A DNA stretch of 64,000 bases, taken from contig NZ_CP070479.1 of the NCBI RefSeq assembly GCF_016925555.1, forward strand, positions 434,001 to 498,000. The letters are read 5' to 3'. The stretch is from Mycoplasma tauri (GTDB taxonomy: Bacteria; Bacillota_I; Bacilli_A; Mycoplasmatales; Metamycoplasmataceae). The position numbers and the translations under genes were made by a program. Below are positions 11,866 through 24,999 of this stretch, piece by piece (within the stretch, counting starts at the first letter, position 1; every line of letters starts with the position of its first letter). The notes beneath the pieces were generated by a model, which saw nothing but the letters and a program-made list of their open reading frames with translations, did no database searches and was not told the origin of the DNA.

Positions 11866-12654
11866 ATGCAAATTAAACAACTCACAAATTTTCTTTTTCG
11901 TAAATACCCTCTTAAAAATAAAGAAATATGAGATCCATCTGGTTGAAGCTTTAAAAATAAATTAAGCGATGAACTAACTGGAGTTATTATAGCAATAGAT
12001 TTGACTTCTAATGCTATAAATGAAGCAATTAAATCAAATTGTAATTTAATTATTACTCATCATCCTTTTAAATTTTATAAAAAATGAGTTGATGAAGAAA
12101 TATATGCTCCATATAAAAAAGAAATTCTTCAAAAACTTATTGACCACAGGATAAATGTTATCTCTTTCCACACAAATTACGATAATCACAAAAATGGTAC
12201 AAGCTATCAAATAGCTAAACAACTTGGTTTTAAAGATGAAAATATAAATAATTTTGACTGAAGTTTATACCCTGCCAGTGTTATAAATTTAGAGTTATCA
12301 TTTACTAATATTGTCGAACTAATTAAACAAAAACTAAACTTTTCATCAATGAGAACAAATTTACCAAAAAGTCTATGAAATAAAGAAATTAATAAAATAG
12401 CAATTTTATCTGGCAGTGGTTTTATTGGCGAAGTTAATAAAATAAAAGAACTTGGATATGATTTGATCATTACTAGTGATATAAAGTGAAGCGATTGAAT
12501 AAATTATAAAGAAACAAAAACACCCATTTTAGAAATAAGTCATCTAGATGAACAAGTTTTTGTTGATGATATTTACAACCAATTGAATAATAAATTTTTT
12601 AACATTCCTTTAATTAAGGTAAAAATTCAAAATGAACCTTATGAAAATGTTTAA
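11866..12654 (+). CDS. Nif3-like dinuclear metal centre protein (YbgI/YqfO family)
   Basis: A 262-residue member of the widespread Nif3/DUF34 family. The metal ligands appear as ITHHPFKF (about residue 63), SFHTNYD (about 103) and a late ISHLDEQ with His and Glu. The sigma-factor neighbour is common in Firmicutes, where rpoD is followed by a Nif3-like gene and sometimes trmK. The biochemical role of the family is unsettled. The start is 1 base after the rpoD stop, so it is translationally coupled. Confidence 0.88.
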
Positions 12655-12715
12655 AATATTAAATAAAATATATTAAAATATTATAATAATCAAGTTTAAA
12701 AAATAGGAGGCTATG

Positions 12716-13603
12716 ATGTGAACTAAATTAAATGGTTTCTTAAATCATACACATGAAATTCCAGCAATTGGTGGAATGCAGCACATTTTGTACATTTGCA
12801 CTGCAATTACATTAGTTTTGTTTATGATTTTCGCTTTTAATAGAGCTAACAGAAAATCAATTAGAGGAGCAATTATATTCACTTGAGTGTTTATATTCCT
12901 AAACGAAATTATTTTTAACCAATTCGCAGAAATATCAAGAGTACAAACAACAGAAGGTGCTGCATATAATACTAAATATCTCCCTGTTCAAATTTCATCA
13001 CTTTTATTGTGAATTCTTCCATTTTACTTTTGTATTCCAAACAAAAAATGAGAAAAATTTATGCTTCCAACTATAGGAATCTCATCAGTTACAATTGGTG
13101 GAACAATACTAGCATACCCAGCTTTTGTTTTCACTGAATACCTTGCAAATAACGCATACTTTATAATTCAAGCAGTATTTTCATTCTCACTTGGTATGTA
13201 CATAATTCTTAAGGGTATACTTGATCCGAGAAAATGAGAAACATATCTTTGACATATGTTATTCATTAGTGGCATAATAATTATTTCAATAATATTAAAT
13301 GAAATTGTTTATCATTCAAATGCTTCTGAAAATATAAAAGAAAATCTTAACTTTATGTATATCTCTCATAGAACAGAAGTGTTCCCTTACTTTGCTGATT
13401 TAATCAAATTAAATAGCTCAATAGCAGATGTTAAAACAAACTTAATTATATTTGTATTCCTTTTTGTATTTGGCATTATGTTTGTTTCAATTCTTATTTA
13501 TCTTGTATTTTTCTTTATGTTCAGACCATTTGTAAAAGAAATTGATGATCGTATTTTTGAAAACAAAATAGCATCCGAAAAAAGAAGAACAATTGCAAGC
13601 TAA
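12716..13603 (+). CDS. Multi-pass membrane protein, possibly YwaF/TMEM164-like
   Basis: A 295-residue integral membrane protein with about seven hydrophobic segments. The second of two tandem ATGs is chosen because GGAGG ends 5 bases before it and only 2 before the first (12713). The motifs HEIPAIGGMQHILY near the start and LPVQISSLLLW near the middle resemble the YwaF (TIGR02206) family, in which conserved His residues lie at membrane ends. I assign that only tentatively. Charged, Lys/Arg-rich C-terminus should be cytoplasmic. It probably has its own promoter, because a 58-base gap separates it from the Nif3-like gene. Confidence 0.65.
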
Positions 13604-13619
13604 AATAACTAATTAAAAA

Positions 13620-13650
13620 AATAAAAAAACTAGGTCCTAGTTTTTTTATT
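13620..13650. terminator. Bidirectional terminator between convergent genes
   Basis: A 15-bp inverted repeat (13620-13634 with 13636-13650) with A-run and T-run flanks, so it can work in both directions. It sits between the membrane protein gene and the convergent minus-strand gene. Confidence 0.85.
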
Positions 13651-13681
13651 TTGCTCTTTTTATATATAAATATTATTAATT

Positions 13682-14179
13682 TTATATTTGGGTGCTATTG
13701 CTATCTAATTTAGGTTTTTTTCTTATCAACACTAATCTCATAGGATTTGCACTATTATTTACATTTTCTGCGATTTTATCAACAATGTTCAATTGATCTT
13801 TAATTGTTAAATAAGGCAATTCATCCATGTTTTCAAAGCGAGTTTGTAATTTTGATATAAGTTCATTGTAATCCATCTTATAAATTGCTGACGTATCAAT
13901 TGATTGGGCTAAAATAATTTTTTTAAGCTCTCCCCTATCATTTATACCATCATCAATGTTTATATTAATAATATTTTTATTGTTTTGATCTTCATTTTTA
14001 GATAATAAGCAACATAAAAAGTAAGCATGTTCTTCATCTCTTGCTAATACTATGATAACGTTAGTCTTTAACCTATTGTCTCCTTTTATTTTGCTAACGA
14101 ATTCTGGTTTCAATGCAAGTGGTTTTAGAACTGGTAGAGAAACATTCTCTGTTGTATTTAATTCATTCATATTTTCCAT
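13682..14179 (-). CDS. Hypothetical cytoplasmic protein
   Basis: A 165-residue protein without signal peptide or membrane helix. It starts MENMNELN; an internal Met at residue 4 is an alternative start. A predicted beta-alpha core follows an N-terminal Pro/Leu-rich stretch: TNVIIVLARDEEHAYFL, then IININIDDG, ending in MRLVLIRKK. No TGA codon interrupts it. I recognise no family. Its upstream region holds the DnaA-box-like cluster, so a link to replication or DnaA regulation is possible but unproven. Confidence 0.7.
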   Translation of the reverse strand: MENMNELNTTENVSLPVLKPLALKPEFVSKIKGDNRLKTNVIIVLARDEEHAYFLCCLLSKNEDQNNKNIININIDDGINDRGELKKIILAQSIDTSAIYKMDYNELISKLQTRFENMDELPYLTIKDQLNIVDKIAENVNNSANPMRLVLIRKKPKLDSNSTQI

Positions 14180-14238
14180 AACTTAATTCTAAATTAGTTA
14201 TTATGCTCATTTTTCCTACTTTTGTACACATTATTTTT

Positions 14239-14343
14239 TGTGGATAAATTGACGAAAAAAATGAAAAAGTTAAAAAAATACGAAAAAATAAATTACTTTT
14301 GCAATTTTTTCAATAATCTTTTTTGTGGATATAATGTTGATAA
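14239..14343 (+). promoter_or_regulatory. Cluster of DnaA-box-like 9-mers
   Basis: Three same-direction 9-mers lie in a very AT-rich gap: TGTGGATAA (14239-14247, perfect DnaA box), TGTGGATAT (14324-14332) and TGTTGATAA (14335-14343), the last two one base off. dnaA and dnaN are not nearby, so this is not a standard oriC. It may titrate DnaA or regulate the gene at 13682-14179. Confidence 0.45.
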
Positions 14344-14399
14344 GTAAAATCGCAAAATAAAAATAAAAATAGAAATTTAAAAATCTCTATTTTTATCAA

Positions 14400-15122
14400 T
14401 TATTTAATTTTATTAAATGATAGTTTATTTTCCGTTTTATTAATAAGTTTAACAATATTTTTATGATGACTAATAACAACCAACACAGATATAATAGTAT
14501 AAATAATTGAACTAACATATCAATGATCAGATAAATCTAAAAATTTATTAGTCATATCAACATTATTAAATCAGTAACCTAATATCCCACTTATAAATCA
14601 AGGAACTCAAAAAAAGATAATTAATATTGAAGATGTTAAAATTGAACCTAATGATACAAATTTAGTTACACCAACAATTGACATAAAAATCACAAAAGCT
14701 ATTAATAAAAACAATATGTTATTAGCCAATATAAAACCTAATGAACAAGCTACACCCTTGCCACCTTTAAAATTATAAAATATTGGGAAAATATGTCCTA
14801 TTACAACTCCTAAACCTATTGATTGTGGACTTAAAAAATATTTGCTCGAAAATGTACTAATTGCTTCTACATGATTAAAAAGTGCAGACAAAATAATAAT
14901 TGGAATTAAAGTCTTAAAAACATCAATTAAAAACACAATAAGGGCAAATTTTTTACCAAAAGTTCTCAAAGTGTTTGTTGCCCCTGCATTATGGCTATTA
15001 AAATTTCTAATATCTTGTTTTTTTAGCGTTTTACTTAATATTATAGATGTATTGAATGAACCTAAAATATATCCTAATAATACTAGTGATAAATTCGAAA
15101 GTATGCTATAAAAAATATTCAT
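14400..15122 (-). CDS. plsY: Glycerol-3-phosphate acyltransferase PlsY
   Basis: The membrane enzyme that transfers an acyl group from acyl-phosphate to glycerol-3-phosphate, starting phospholipid synthesis. It has 240 residues and about six or seven membrane segments. The three PlsY motifs are present: GSFNTSIILS near residue 22, HNAGATNTLRTFG near 44, and GHIFPIFYNFKGGKGVA near 110. The C-terminal part contains four TGA-coded Trp. The CDS ends close to an AT-rich gap. No plsX is in the window. Confidence 0.93.
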
Positions 15123-15264
15123 AACTAAATAATATATTAATTTGAATAAATATTTTTCTTAAAAATCAAAATAACTTATAAATTTGTGTAAATGTTTTAT
15201 AAAAAATATACATCAAATAGATGCATATTTATAAATTAATTGTCTTGTTTTTTAGTAGATTTTT

Positions 15265-18200
15265 CTACTGTTTTTTTTTATTTTTGATACTTAAAGTATT
15301 TTTAAATAAAATTTCTCAAATTTCTTCATATTCTCTAACAGGAATAAATTTAATAGCTTCTAAAACTTCTTCAGGTAAATCTTTTAAATTTTTCTCATTA
15401 TTCTTAGGAATAAATACATTTTTTATTCCTTTTTTGAAAGCAGCAAATGATTTTTCTTTAAGACCACCTATTTCAAGAACCTTGCCTCTTAGTGTAATTT
15501 CTCCAGTCATTGCAACTTCTTGTGAAACTGGTTTTTGAGTTAATGCAGAAATTAAAGCTGTTGTAAATGTTACTCCTGCACTTGGTCCGTCTTTAGGAAC
15601 GGCACCTTCTGGAACATGAATATGAATTTCATGTGTGTCAAAATCAAAATCTTTGATTCCGAATTTTTCTGCATTTGTTCTAACATAAGAAAGTGCTATT
15701 TTCGCAGATTCTTGCATAACATCTTTAAGTGAACCAGTTAAGCGTATTCCGGGTGATTTAGATTCAAAAGCCGAAACTTCAATTTGTAATGTAGTTCCAC
15801 CAATTGATGTATATGCTAAACCATTCACAGAGCCAATTTGAGGTGTTTTTTCATTGTCACTGTCACTTATTTTAATTGTTCCTAGTAATTCAGGAATGAG
15901 ATTAATTGTTATTTTAAACTCATCTAATTTTTCTCCAGAAACAATTTTTGTAACTATTTTACGAGCTATTTTATCTAAATTTCTCTTTAATGCACGTACT
16001 CCAGACTCAGCTGTATAGTGTTTAATGATAAACTCAAGAACATCATCACCAATTTGAAACTGTTCATTTTTTAATCCTGCTTGTTTAACAACAATATCAA
16101 TTAAATGTTCTCTTGCTATTTTAATTTTTTCATTGACTGTGTAACTATTAAGCTCAATAATCTCAACACGATCTAACAATGGGGCAGGAATATTTTCATA
16201 ATAGTTAGCTGTAGCAATAAATAATACTTTAGATAAATCATATTCATGCTCAATATAATTATCTTGAAATTTAGTATTTTGTTCTGGGTCCAAAACCTCA
16301 AGCATTGCAGAAGCAGGATCGCCCTTTATGTCACTTGACATTTTGTCAATTTCATCTAATAAGATTAATGGATTAGACACTCCAGAAGATTGAATAGCTT
16401 TAATAATTTTTCCCGGCATAGCACCAACATAGGTTTTTCTATGACCGCGAATCTCAGATTCATCATGAACTCCACCAAGGCTGATTTTTACATAACTTTT
16501 ATCTAAAGCTTCAGCAATTGAACGAGCAAGCGATGTTTTTCCTGTTCCTGGAGGCCCAACAAGTGTTAAAATAGGTACATTATTAAACTGTTGTTGAACT
16601 TTATTTTTTGAATTTTCTTTAAATAAACCTAAATCTATTTGAGTATTTTCATCAATTGTAATAAGCTCTTTTTCAGAATTTTCCTTATTAATGTTCTTAT
16701 GGTTAATTATTAATGATAAGTATTCAATAACACGTTCTTTAACTTCTTTGAGGCCGTAGTGATTTTTATCAAGAACACTTTTAGCATGATTTATATCAAG
16801 ATTTTCAATTTCAACTTTTCTTCATGGTAATTTTTTTAAGTTAGAAATATAAGTTTGCAATATGTTTGCATCCGGGCTAGATGACATCATACCCTTAAGT
16901 TTTTCTTTTTCAGTCTTAATTGATTTAATAATATTTTTTGGATAAATCTGGTTTAAAATAGGGTCATTAGCAATTTTTAAGAAATCACTATCTTCATCTT
17001 CTTCAGCATCATTTTCATTAAGTTGTTCCTTAATTACTTTCATTTTTTCACGTAAAAGAAATTCTTTTTGTTGCTTATCTAAATTACTTTGAATTTTTCT
17101 ATTAATTTCTTTATCAATTTGTTTATCAATTTCTGGTATTGATTTTGAATTTTGATCATTTAATTTCTTATCTTTATTTTTTTCAATTAAATTAATTGCA
17201 TAATCTCTATCTTCTTTAGTAACTAAACCACTTTTGAAATAATTGTAATATTCATTATAAAAATTAACTACATATTCATCATAAATTTTTTGATTGTCAC
17301 TTGATTTAATATCCTCAATAGCAGAACGATATAAATCATTATCCTTAATAGAAGAAATAAGATGAGAAATTTTACTACGTTCTTCATTGGTGCACGCATT
17401 AATAAAAATACTAATAACATCAACAATTGATGAATATAAAGTCTTTAAATATTGATATTTGTCAATTGGAGATTCAATAGTGTAAATTGCATGTTTTTCA
17501 TAAGTAGGAAGAGCAAACAAATTACATAAAGCAGAAACAATAGCTTCAAGTTTAGAATTATTATCTGATGCTAAAAACTCACCTTGAGTTTGAAACATTT
17601 CACGATTTCAAGCCAAAATTTCATCTGTTGAGAATCCTCTCAAGTGTCTATAAAGATGTAATGCACTAGATCAATTAGAATTCTCAATTAATGATGTAAT
17701 AATAGATTCAAATCCATTGATATCAAGAGCAGGATCACCAGACAAAATTTCTTCATCAGTTTTATATGAAGCTCTAATTGCTTCAACACCACTAATGTCT
17801 CTTAAAAATTTTGCTTCCTTGTTAGCCTTTTTTACTATTTTTCCATTTTCATCTAAATATTGATAGCCATAAATATTAATTGGTATGTATTTATGAATAG
17901 CTTTCACAGTAGCCACATTCATAATTTCACCTTTTGAATCGACTTCTTTTTCAATTTTTTCAATAGAACATAAAGTTGCGATGCTTACAATGTTATTTAA
18001 TGGAATGGTGTTTAAAACTTGATTATATGTAAGATTTTCTGACACAGGCACAGAATTAATTTCAGGAGAATACCACATTAAAAGAAATTTTGTTTTTTCT
18101 ATTGTTTCTTTATTGTTGTTCTTATCATCTTCATATCTCTTTATAGCTTTTTTTCAAAAAGGGCCAAATTTAATCATGTCTTTTGTTATTAAAACTTTAG

Positions 18201-18354
18201 TTTTTTCTCTATCGTATAAAACAAAAGAATTTACTGCTGGATTATTTCATGTTGTAAATTTTTGGTTGTTTTTAATGCTTAAAAACAACAGATTTTCAAA
18301 AATGTTTGCTGATTTTTCTGTTGAAACTTGATTATTTTTTGATTTTTTTACCAT
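15265..18354 (-). CDS. lon: ATP-dependent protease Lon
   Basis: Degrades damaged and regulatory proteins. The start ATG at 18352-18354 has AAGGAG 7 bases upstream. At 1029 residues it is longer than the usual 780-850, owing to an extended N-terminal and coiled-coil region with a Lys/Asp/Glu-rich insert (roughly residues 350-480). Walker A is GPPGTGKTS and Walker [10 protein letters not shown]. The protease domain has the catalytic Ser in KDGPSAGVT and the Lys in [14 protein letters not shown]. Its promoter has a -10 TATAAT at 18381-18386 and a CIRCE operator just upstream, so HrcA probably represses it outside heat stress. Confidence 0.96.
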
Positions 18355-18394
18355 ACATTATCTCCTTATTTTTTTATTTAATTATACCAATATT

Positions 18395-18417
18395 TTAGCA
18401 CTCTAATAATTAGTCTG

Positions 18418-18421
<4 letters not shown>
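18395..18421 (-). promoter_or_regulatory. CIRCE operator (HrcA site) of lon
   Basis: TTAGCACTC, a 9-base spacer, then GTCTGCTAA. The half that reads GAGTGCTAA on the lon strand is perfect; the other half matches 7 of 9. It sits 8 bases upstream of the -10 hexamer at 18381-18386. It overlaps the last four bases of leuS. Confidence 0.8.
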
Positions 18422-20757
<2,336 letters not shown>

Positions 20758-20787
20758 GATGCCCCTTTTTCAATATAAAGTAAAGTG

Positions 20788-21414
20788 TTATTTTGTACCA
20801 AAAATTCTATCCCCTGCGTCACCTAAACCTGGCTCAATATAGCTATTTTCATTTAATCTTTCATCTAATGCAGCTAAATAAATATTGAAATCTTTTCCAA
20901 AATTATCTTCAATAGTTTTAACGCCCTCAGGTACTCCAACTAAACAAACAAGACTAATATTTGTAAAACCATCTTGTTTTAACCGTTTTATTGCATCTGA
21001 TGCACTGTTACCTGTCGCTAACATAGGGTCTACAACAAAAATGTAACTATCTTTTGCAACGTGTGGAATTTTATAAAAATACTCTTCCGGTTTATAGGTT
21101 AATTCATTTCTATACATTCCTATATGGCCTACTTTAGCTTCAGGAATTAAGCTAAGTAATCCGTCAACCATACCTAAACCAGCTCTTAAAATGGGAACAA
21201 ATACAATATCTTTATCAATTCCATCCCCATCAAAAGATAAATCCAGTGGTGTAGTCACTATTCATTTTTTAGTTTGATAATCTCTTAAAATTTCATAAAC
21301 CATCAATGATGCAATTTCATTTAAATTTACTCTAAAAATTGAGTGATTGGCTTCTTTTGAGCGCATATTTGTTAGCTTAATTTTTATAAGCGGGTGATCA
21401 ATTACTTTCAACAT
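20788..21414 (-). CDS. upp: Uracil phosphoribosyltransferase
   Basis: Salvages uracil to UMP using PRPP. At 208 residues it has the normal length. It starts [15 protein letters not shown], the typical N-terminus of the family, followed by a TGA-coded Trp at KKWIVTTP. The PRPP-binding loop is [13 protein letters not shown], and the uracil-binding region near the C-terminus includes [11 protein letters not shown]. Mollicutes depend on salvage of nucleobases. It is closely followed by leuS, so the two may be cotranscribed. Confidence 0.97.
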
Positions 21415-21487
21415 AACAATTTCCTTTATAATGATATCTACTTACTCTATCTAATATATAATACTTTAAATAATGGCAATAATGCAA

Positions 21488-21526
21488 AAAACGCACTTTT
21501 TTAAGAAAAAAGGCGCTTTTTTCTAA
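21488..21526 (-). terminator. Probable terminator after ssb
   Basis: On the minus strand an A-run with GCGC pairs with GTGCG plus T-run, one bulge, with a second A/T stem inside. It separates the rsmE-M13 peptidase-ssb operon from upp. Confidence 0.6.
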
Positions 21527-21557
21527 ATGAAATATTTTAGAGCTTAAAGTTAAAATT

Positions 21558-22040
21558 TTATTCGTCTAAGTCTCCAAAATCAAAGTTCATGCTTAAATTG
21601 CTTTCTGATTCTTTAGATTCTTCACTTGTAAATCCTGAAAATTTAGAAGCGTCATTTGATTTATTTTGAAAACTAAAATTTTGTTTTTCAACAGAATAGT
21701 CTGATGCTTGTCTTTGTTCTCTAATTGAACGTGGCTCAAGCAAGTGTAAATTATCAACTCTTACCTCAACAACAAAAACATTTTGACCATTATTGGTAAA
21801 TGTTGAAGTTGTTATACCGCCTTCAATTGCAACAAGTGAGCCTTTTGGAGCATAATTGTTCAAAAAATCTGCAGTATTTCTTCATGCAACAACAGGAATA
21901 AAATCTGTTGCTTCACTATCATTATTATAATTTCTGCTAACAGCTATTCTAGTTCTTGCAACTGATGTCCCATTATTAGTTTTTGAATATTTAACATCAG
22001 AAGCTATTCTTCCAATGATGATAACTTTATTTAAATTCAT
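21558..22040 (-). CDS. ssb: Single-stranded DNA-binding protein
   Basis: Coats single-stranded DNA in replication and repair. 160 residues. The OB-fold spans about residues 1-105: NLNKVIIIGRIASDV at the start, RTRIAVSR, and FIPVVAWRNTADFL (Trp coded by TGA). A Ser/Gln/Lys-rich linker follows and the tail is acidic (FDFGDLDE), lacking the DDDIPF tip of E. coli but still suitable for partner binding. It follows the peptidase gene after 26 bases. Confidence 0.95.
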
Positions 22041-22066
22041 ATTAACCCCTATCAATTAATTTTAAA

Positions 22067-24004
22067 TTATCAAATTTTCACTCTTTTAGCTTTTGGCAAT
22101 CACATATTGTCGCTTGATTTAACATTAAAAGTAGAATAAAATTCGTCTAAATTTTGAACTTGCACATTTGCTCTCAATTTTTGAGGTGCATGAACGTCAA
22201 CAGAAAGCAACATTTGTGCTGTTTCTGGTTTAAATTTTCCTCTTCAAACTATTGCTCAATTTATAAAAAAGTCTTCAAGTTTGTTTTTTGGATTAAGCAT
22301 CACGGCTTCTAGTGAACATGAAATTCCACCTGCATCAGCTATATTTTCAGAAACTGTTAATTTTCCATTACACTTTCCATATTCAGTTTGACGGTTATCA
22401 AATAGTTCAATCATCTTTTTGCCTTTTTCATTAAATTTTGCAAAATCTTCATCAGTTCATCATGAATTTAAATTTCCGTCTTTATCAAACTGAGCACCAT
22501 TATTATCAAAAGCATGGCTTATTTCATGAGCTATAACAGCTCCTATTCCACCAAAATTTGCTGATTCTGATTGTTTTATAGAATAAAAAGGTTTATTTAG
22601 TATAGCGGCTGGAAATACAATATGATTCATAAATGGACTATAATAAGCATTAACTTCAGCTGGAGACATTCCTCAATAATTACGATTAATTGGTTCTTGA
22701 TATTGATTAAATTGTCATGTATTTTTGACAACATTAATATCTAAAGCATTTGATAATAAGTTTCCATTATCAGCATAAGTTTTAATTTTATACTTTGAAA
22801 AGTAAGGCTGAATTTCTTCTGGATATCCTATGTGAACACCAAGATTTTCTAATTTTTCAATACCTTTTAATCTAGTTTGTTCACTTAATCAATCATTTAT
22901 AGATAAACGTTTTTTATAAATATTTATCATTGATTCAACCATATTTTCAACATTTTTCTTGGCTTTTTCACCAAAAGTTTTTTTAGCAAAAAAAGTACCA
23001 AAAGGGATATTAAATGCACCATATGCTAAATAAAAAGCACTTTTTTCTTTTTTAGAAGCTTTGCTTTGTCCACTAATAGATCTTTCAAACTCTCCCGAAA
23101 TTATTCTTGAATCTTCGTTTAAATACATAGAAAACTTAATGATTGTTTTTAGAAACATTCATGACTTAATCTCATCAAAATTTTCATCATTAAAAATGAT
23201 ATCTAAGTTATCAATAAATTTAGGATAAATAACATTAATTTTTTCAACAGTTTTTTTAATTTCTCCTCTATTCACTAATTCTTCACTTAACGATTTTACA
23301 TTTACATTTTTAATTTTTTTGTTCAAATCATTCATGTTATATATATTGTACATGCTTACATAATTAGCCATCTCAACTGCGCTTGCACTATAATCAACTA
23401 ATTTTCTGTCAAAACTCAAAGTTTTATTAATAATTGATTGATTTTTTTCTTCATCATCGAAATAAAATTTAAGTAATTTATGAGACATTTTTACAAATGA
23501 ATTAATTAATTTTTCCTTAAGCGGATGTGAATCTTCATAATATGATTTTTCAGGCAATATCAATTTAGGGCCTGAAAAACACATTATTTGGTCACTAACA
23601 TTCTTAAAATCTTGAATTATTCCAAACTCGAAAGGAAGTGGAACTTCTCTATATGAAAAATACTTATATTTTTTAAGTAAGTCTTCTTTTTTAGTCAAAT
23701 TCATAATTAATTTCAAAATGGGTAAAATTGGTTGAACCCCGAGCATTTCACGACGTTTAAAATTTTGTGCCATTTCAGCAAAATTTGCATAATTAACAAT
23801 AGTAGAATCTAAATTTTTTCTACTTTTTTTGTTAATTATTAATTCATTTGTCTCTTTAATTAAGGCTTTTTCGTTTTTTAAATGTATTTCAGAAAAAGCA
23901 CCTACACTGCTTCTGTCAGAAGGAATTTTAGCTTTTTTTATTCATTCACCATTTATGGCTTCATAAAAATCATCTTGTATTCTAATGTTATTTTGATTAT
24001 TCAT
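22067..24004 (-). CDS. pepO: M13-family zinc endopeptidase (PepO/neprilysin type)
   Basis: A 645-residue oligoendopeptidase of family M13. It begins at [11 protein letters not shown], the family's typical N-terminal motif. The zinc site is [11 protein letters not shown] (about residue 485) with the third ligand Glu and following Asp in SENIADAGG. There is no signal peptide or membrane anchor, so it should act in the cytoplasm on peptides, unlike animal neprilysins. Ten or more Trp are TGA-coded. It starts 11 bases after rsmE and lies 26 bases before ssb. Confidence 0.93.
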
Positions 24005-24015
24005 AGTTCTCCTTA

Positions 24016-24693
24016 TTAATTCTCCCTAATGTTAGAAAGCATATATAAACAAGCTGTTTCAGCGCGCAAAATTGTTTTTCCTAATGAAACAATTTTGCAT
24101 CCATTTGCTTTTGCATATTCAATTTCCTCAACAGTAAAACCGCCTTCAGGACCAACAATTAAAACACTATTAGTTTGTAAACTAGTTTCAATATTTTCTA
24201 AGTTTTGATTTTCATATGCAACATAAATTACTTTATCTTTATTATTTGCAATAATATCTTCAAATTTCATAATACGGAAAAAATCGGGAATTTTGTTTCT
24301 AAAACTTTGTTCAGCAGCATTTTTTATAATTTCTTGAAATCTGTCATTTTTACGCTTAAATTCATTTTTAATAATACTTTGATCAACATATTTGCTATTC
24401 ATAGGAATAATTTGTGTTACTCCAAGTTCTGTTGCCTTTTGTAAAATTCATTCAAAACGTTTAATTTTTATAATTGGGGCTGCGAGTATAACTGAGTGCT
24501 CGAACTCATGGTTTATTTCCTCTTTTTTAATTATTTTTGCTTTAGAATTTTCAAAAATACATGAGTAAAATTCACCATTATAATTACATAAAAAAGTTTG
24601 ATTTTTCACTCTGGCACTTTTTATATGTTTTAAAACTTTTTCATCTAAAATAAAGTAATTATTCTCTTTTTTGCTTACAAAAAATCTATGCAT
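24016..24693 (-). CDS. rsmE: 16S rRNA (uracil-1498-N3)-methyltransferase
   Basis: Methylates U1498 of 16S rRNA with SAM. 225 residues; a short N-terminal PUA-like domain (MHRFFVSK and HIKSARV) and a SPOUT domain with a trefoil knot. Signature motifs are LQKATELGVTQIIP, LIVGPEGGFTVEEI and SLGKTILRAETA, all diagnostic for RsmE. It is the first gene of the rsmE-pepO-ssb operon. Confidence 0.95.
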
Positions 24694-24999
24694 CTTATCT
24701 CTTTCTAATTTTATTTGAAATTATACAATAATAATTTATGTTAAGACCTTAATAAATTAAGTGTATGTATTTTTTATAAAATAACAAAATAAAATATTTT
24801 CATCTTTATTAAAACTTGATTTTTGAAATAGTTAAATTAACTTATTGATCAATAAAATAGTTCTTTTGGATAAAAAGTAAAAAATAATTTTAAGAATTTA
24901 GTGTGAAATCCTATTTTTTTATATAAAATAGGTTTGCAAACGCATAAATAAAGTAAATTTAAACAATTTATAAACATTTATTTATTATGAAAGGCTATG
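24694..24999. other. Intergenic region between divergent rsmE and repeat lipoprotein
   Basis: No gene seen in these 306 bases. They should hold both promoters. A near-perfect inverted repeat at 24906-24934 (CCTATTTT with AAAATAGG, flanks pairing with one bulge) and a small palindrome GTTTGCAAAC at 24932-24941 lie upstream of the lipoprotein. Either could be an operator or a stalled-transcript hairpin; nothing decides which. Confidence 0.4.

Noticed and set aside
14239-14343. Chromosomal origin oriC
   Set aside because: Neither dnaA nor dnaN is adjacent and there are only three box-like sites; kept only as a DnaA-box cluster.
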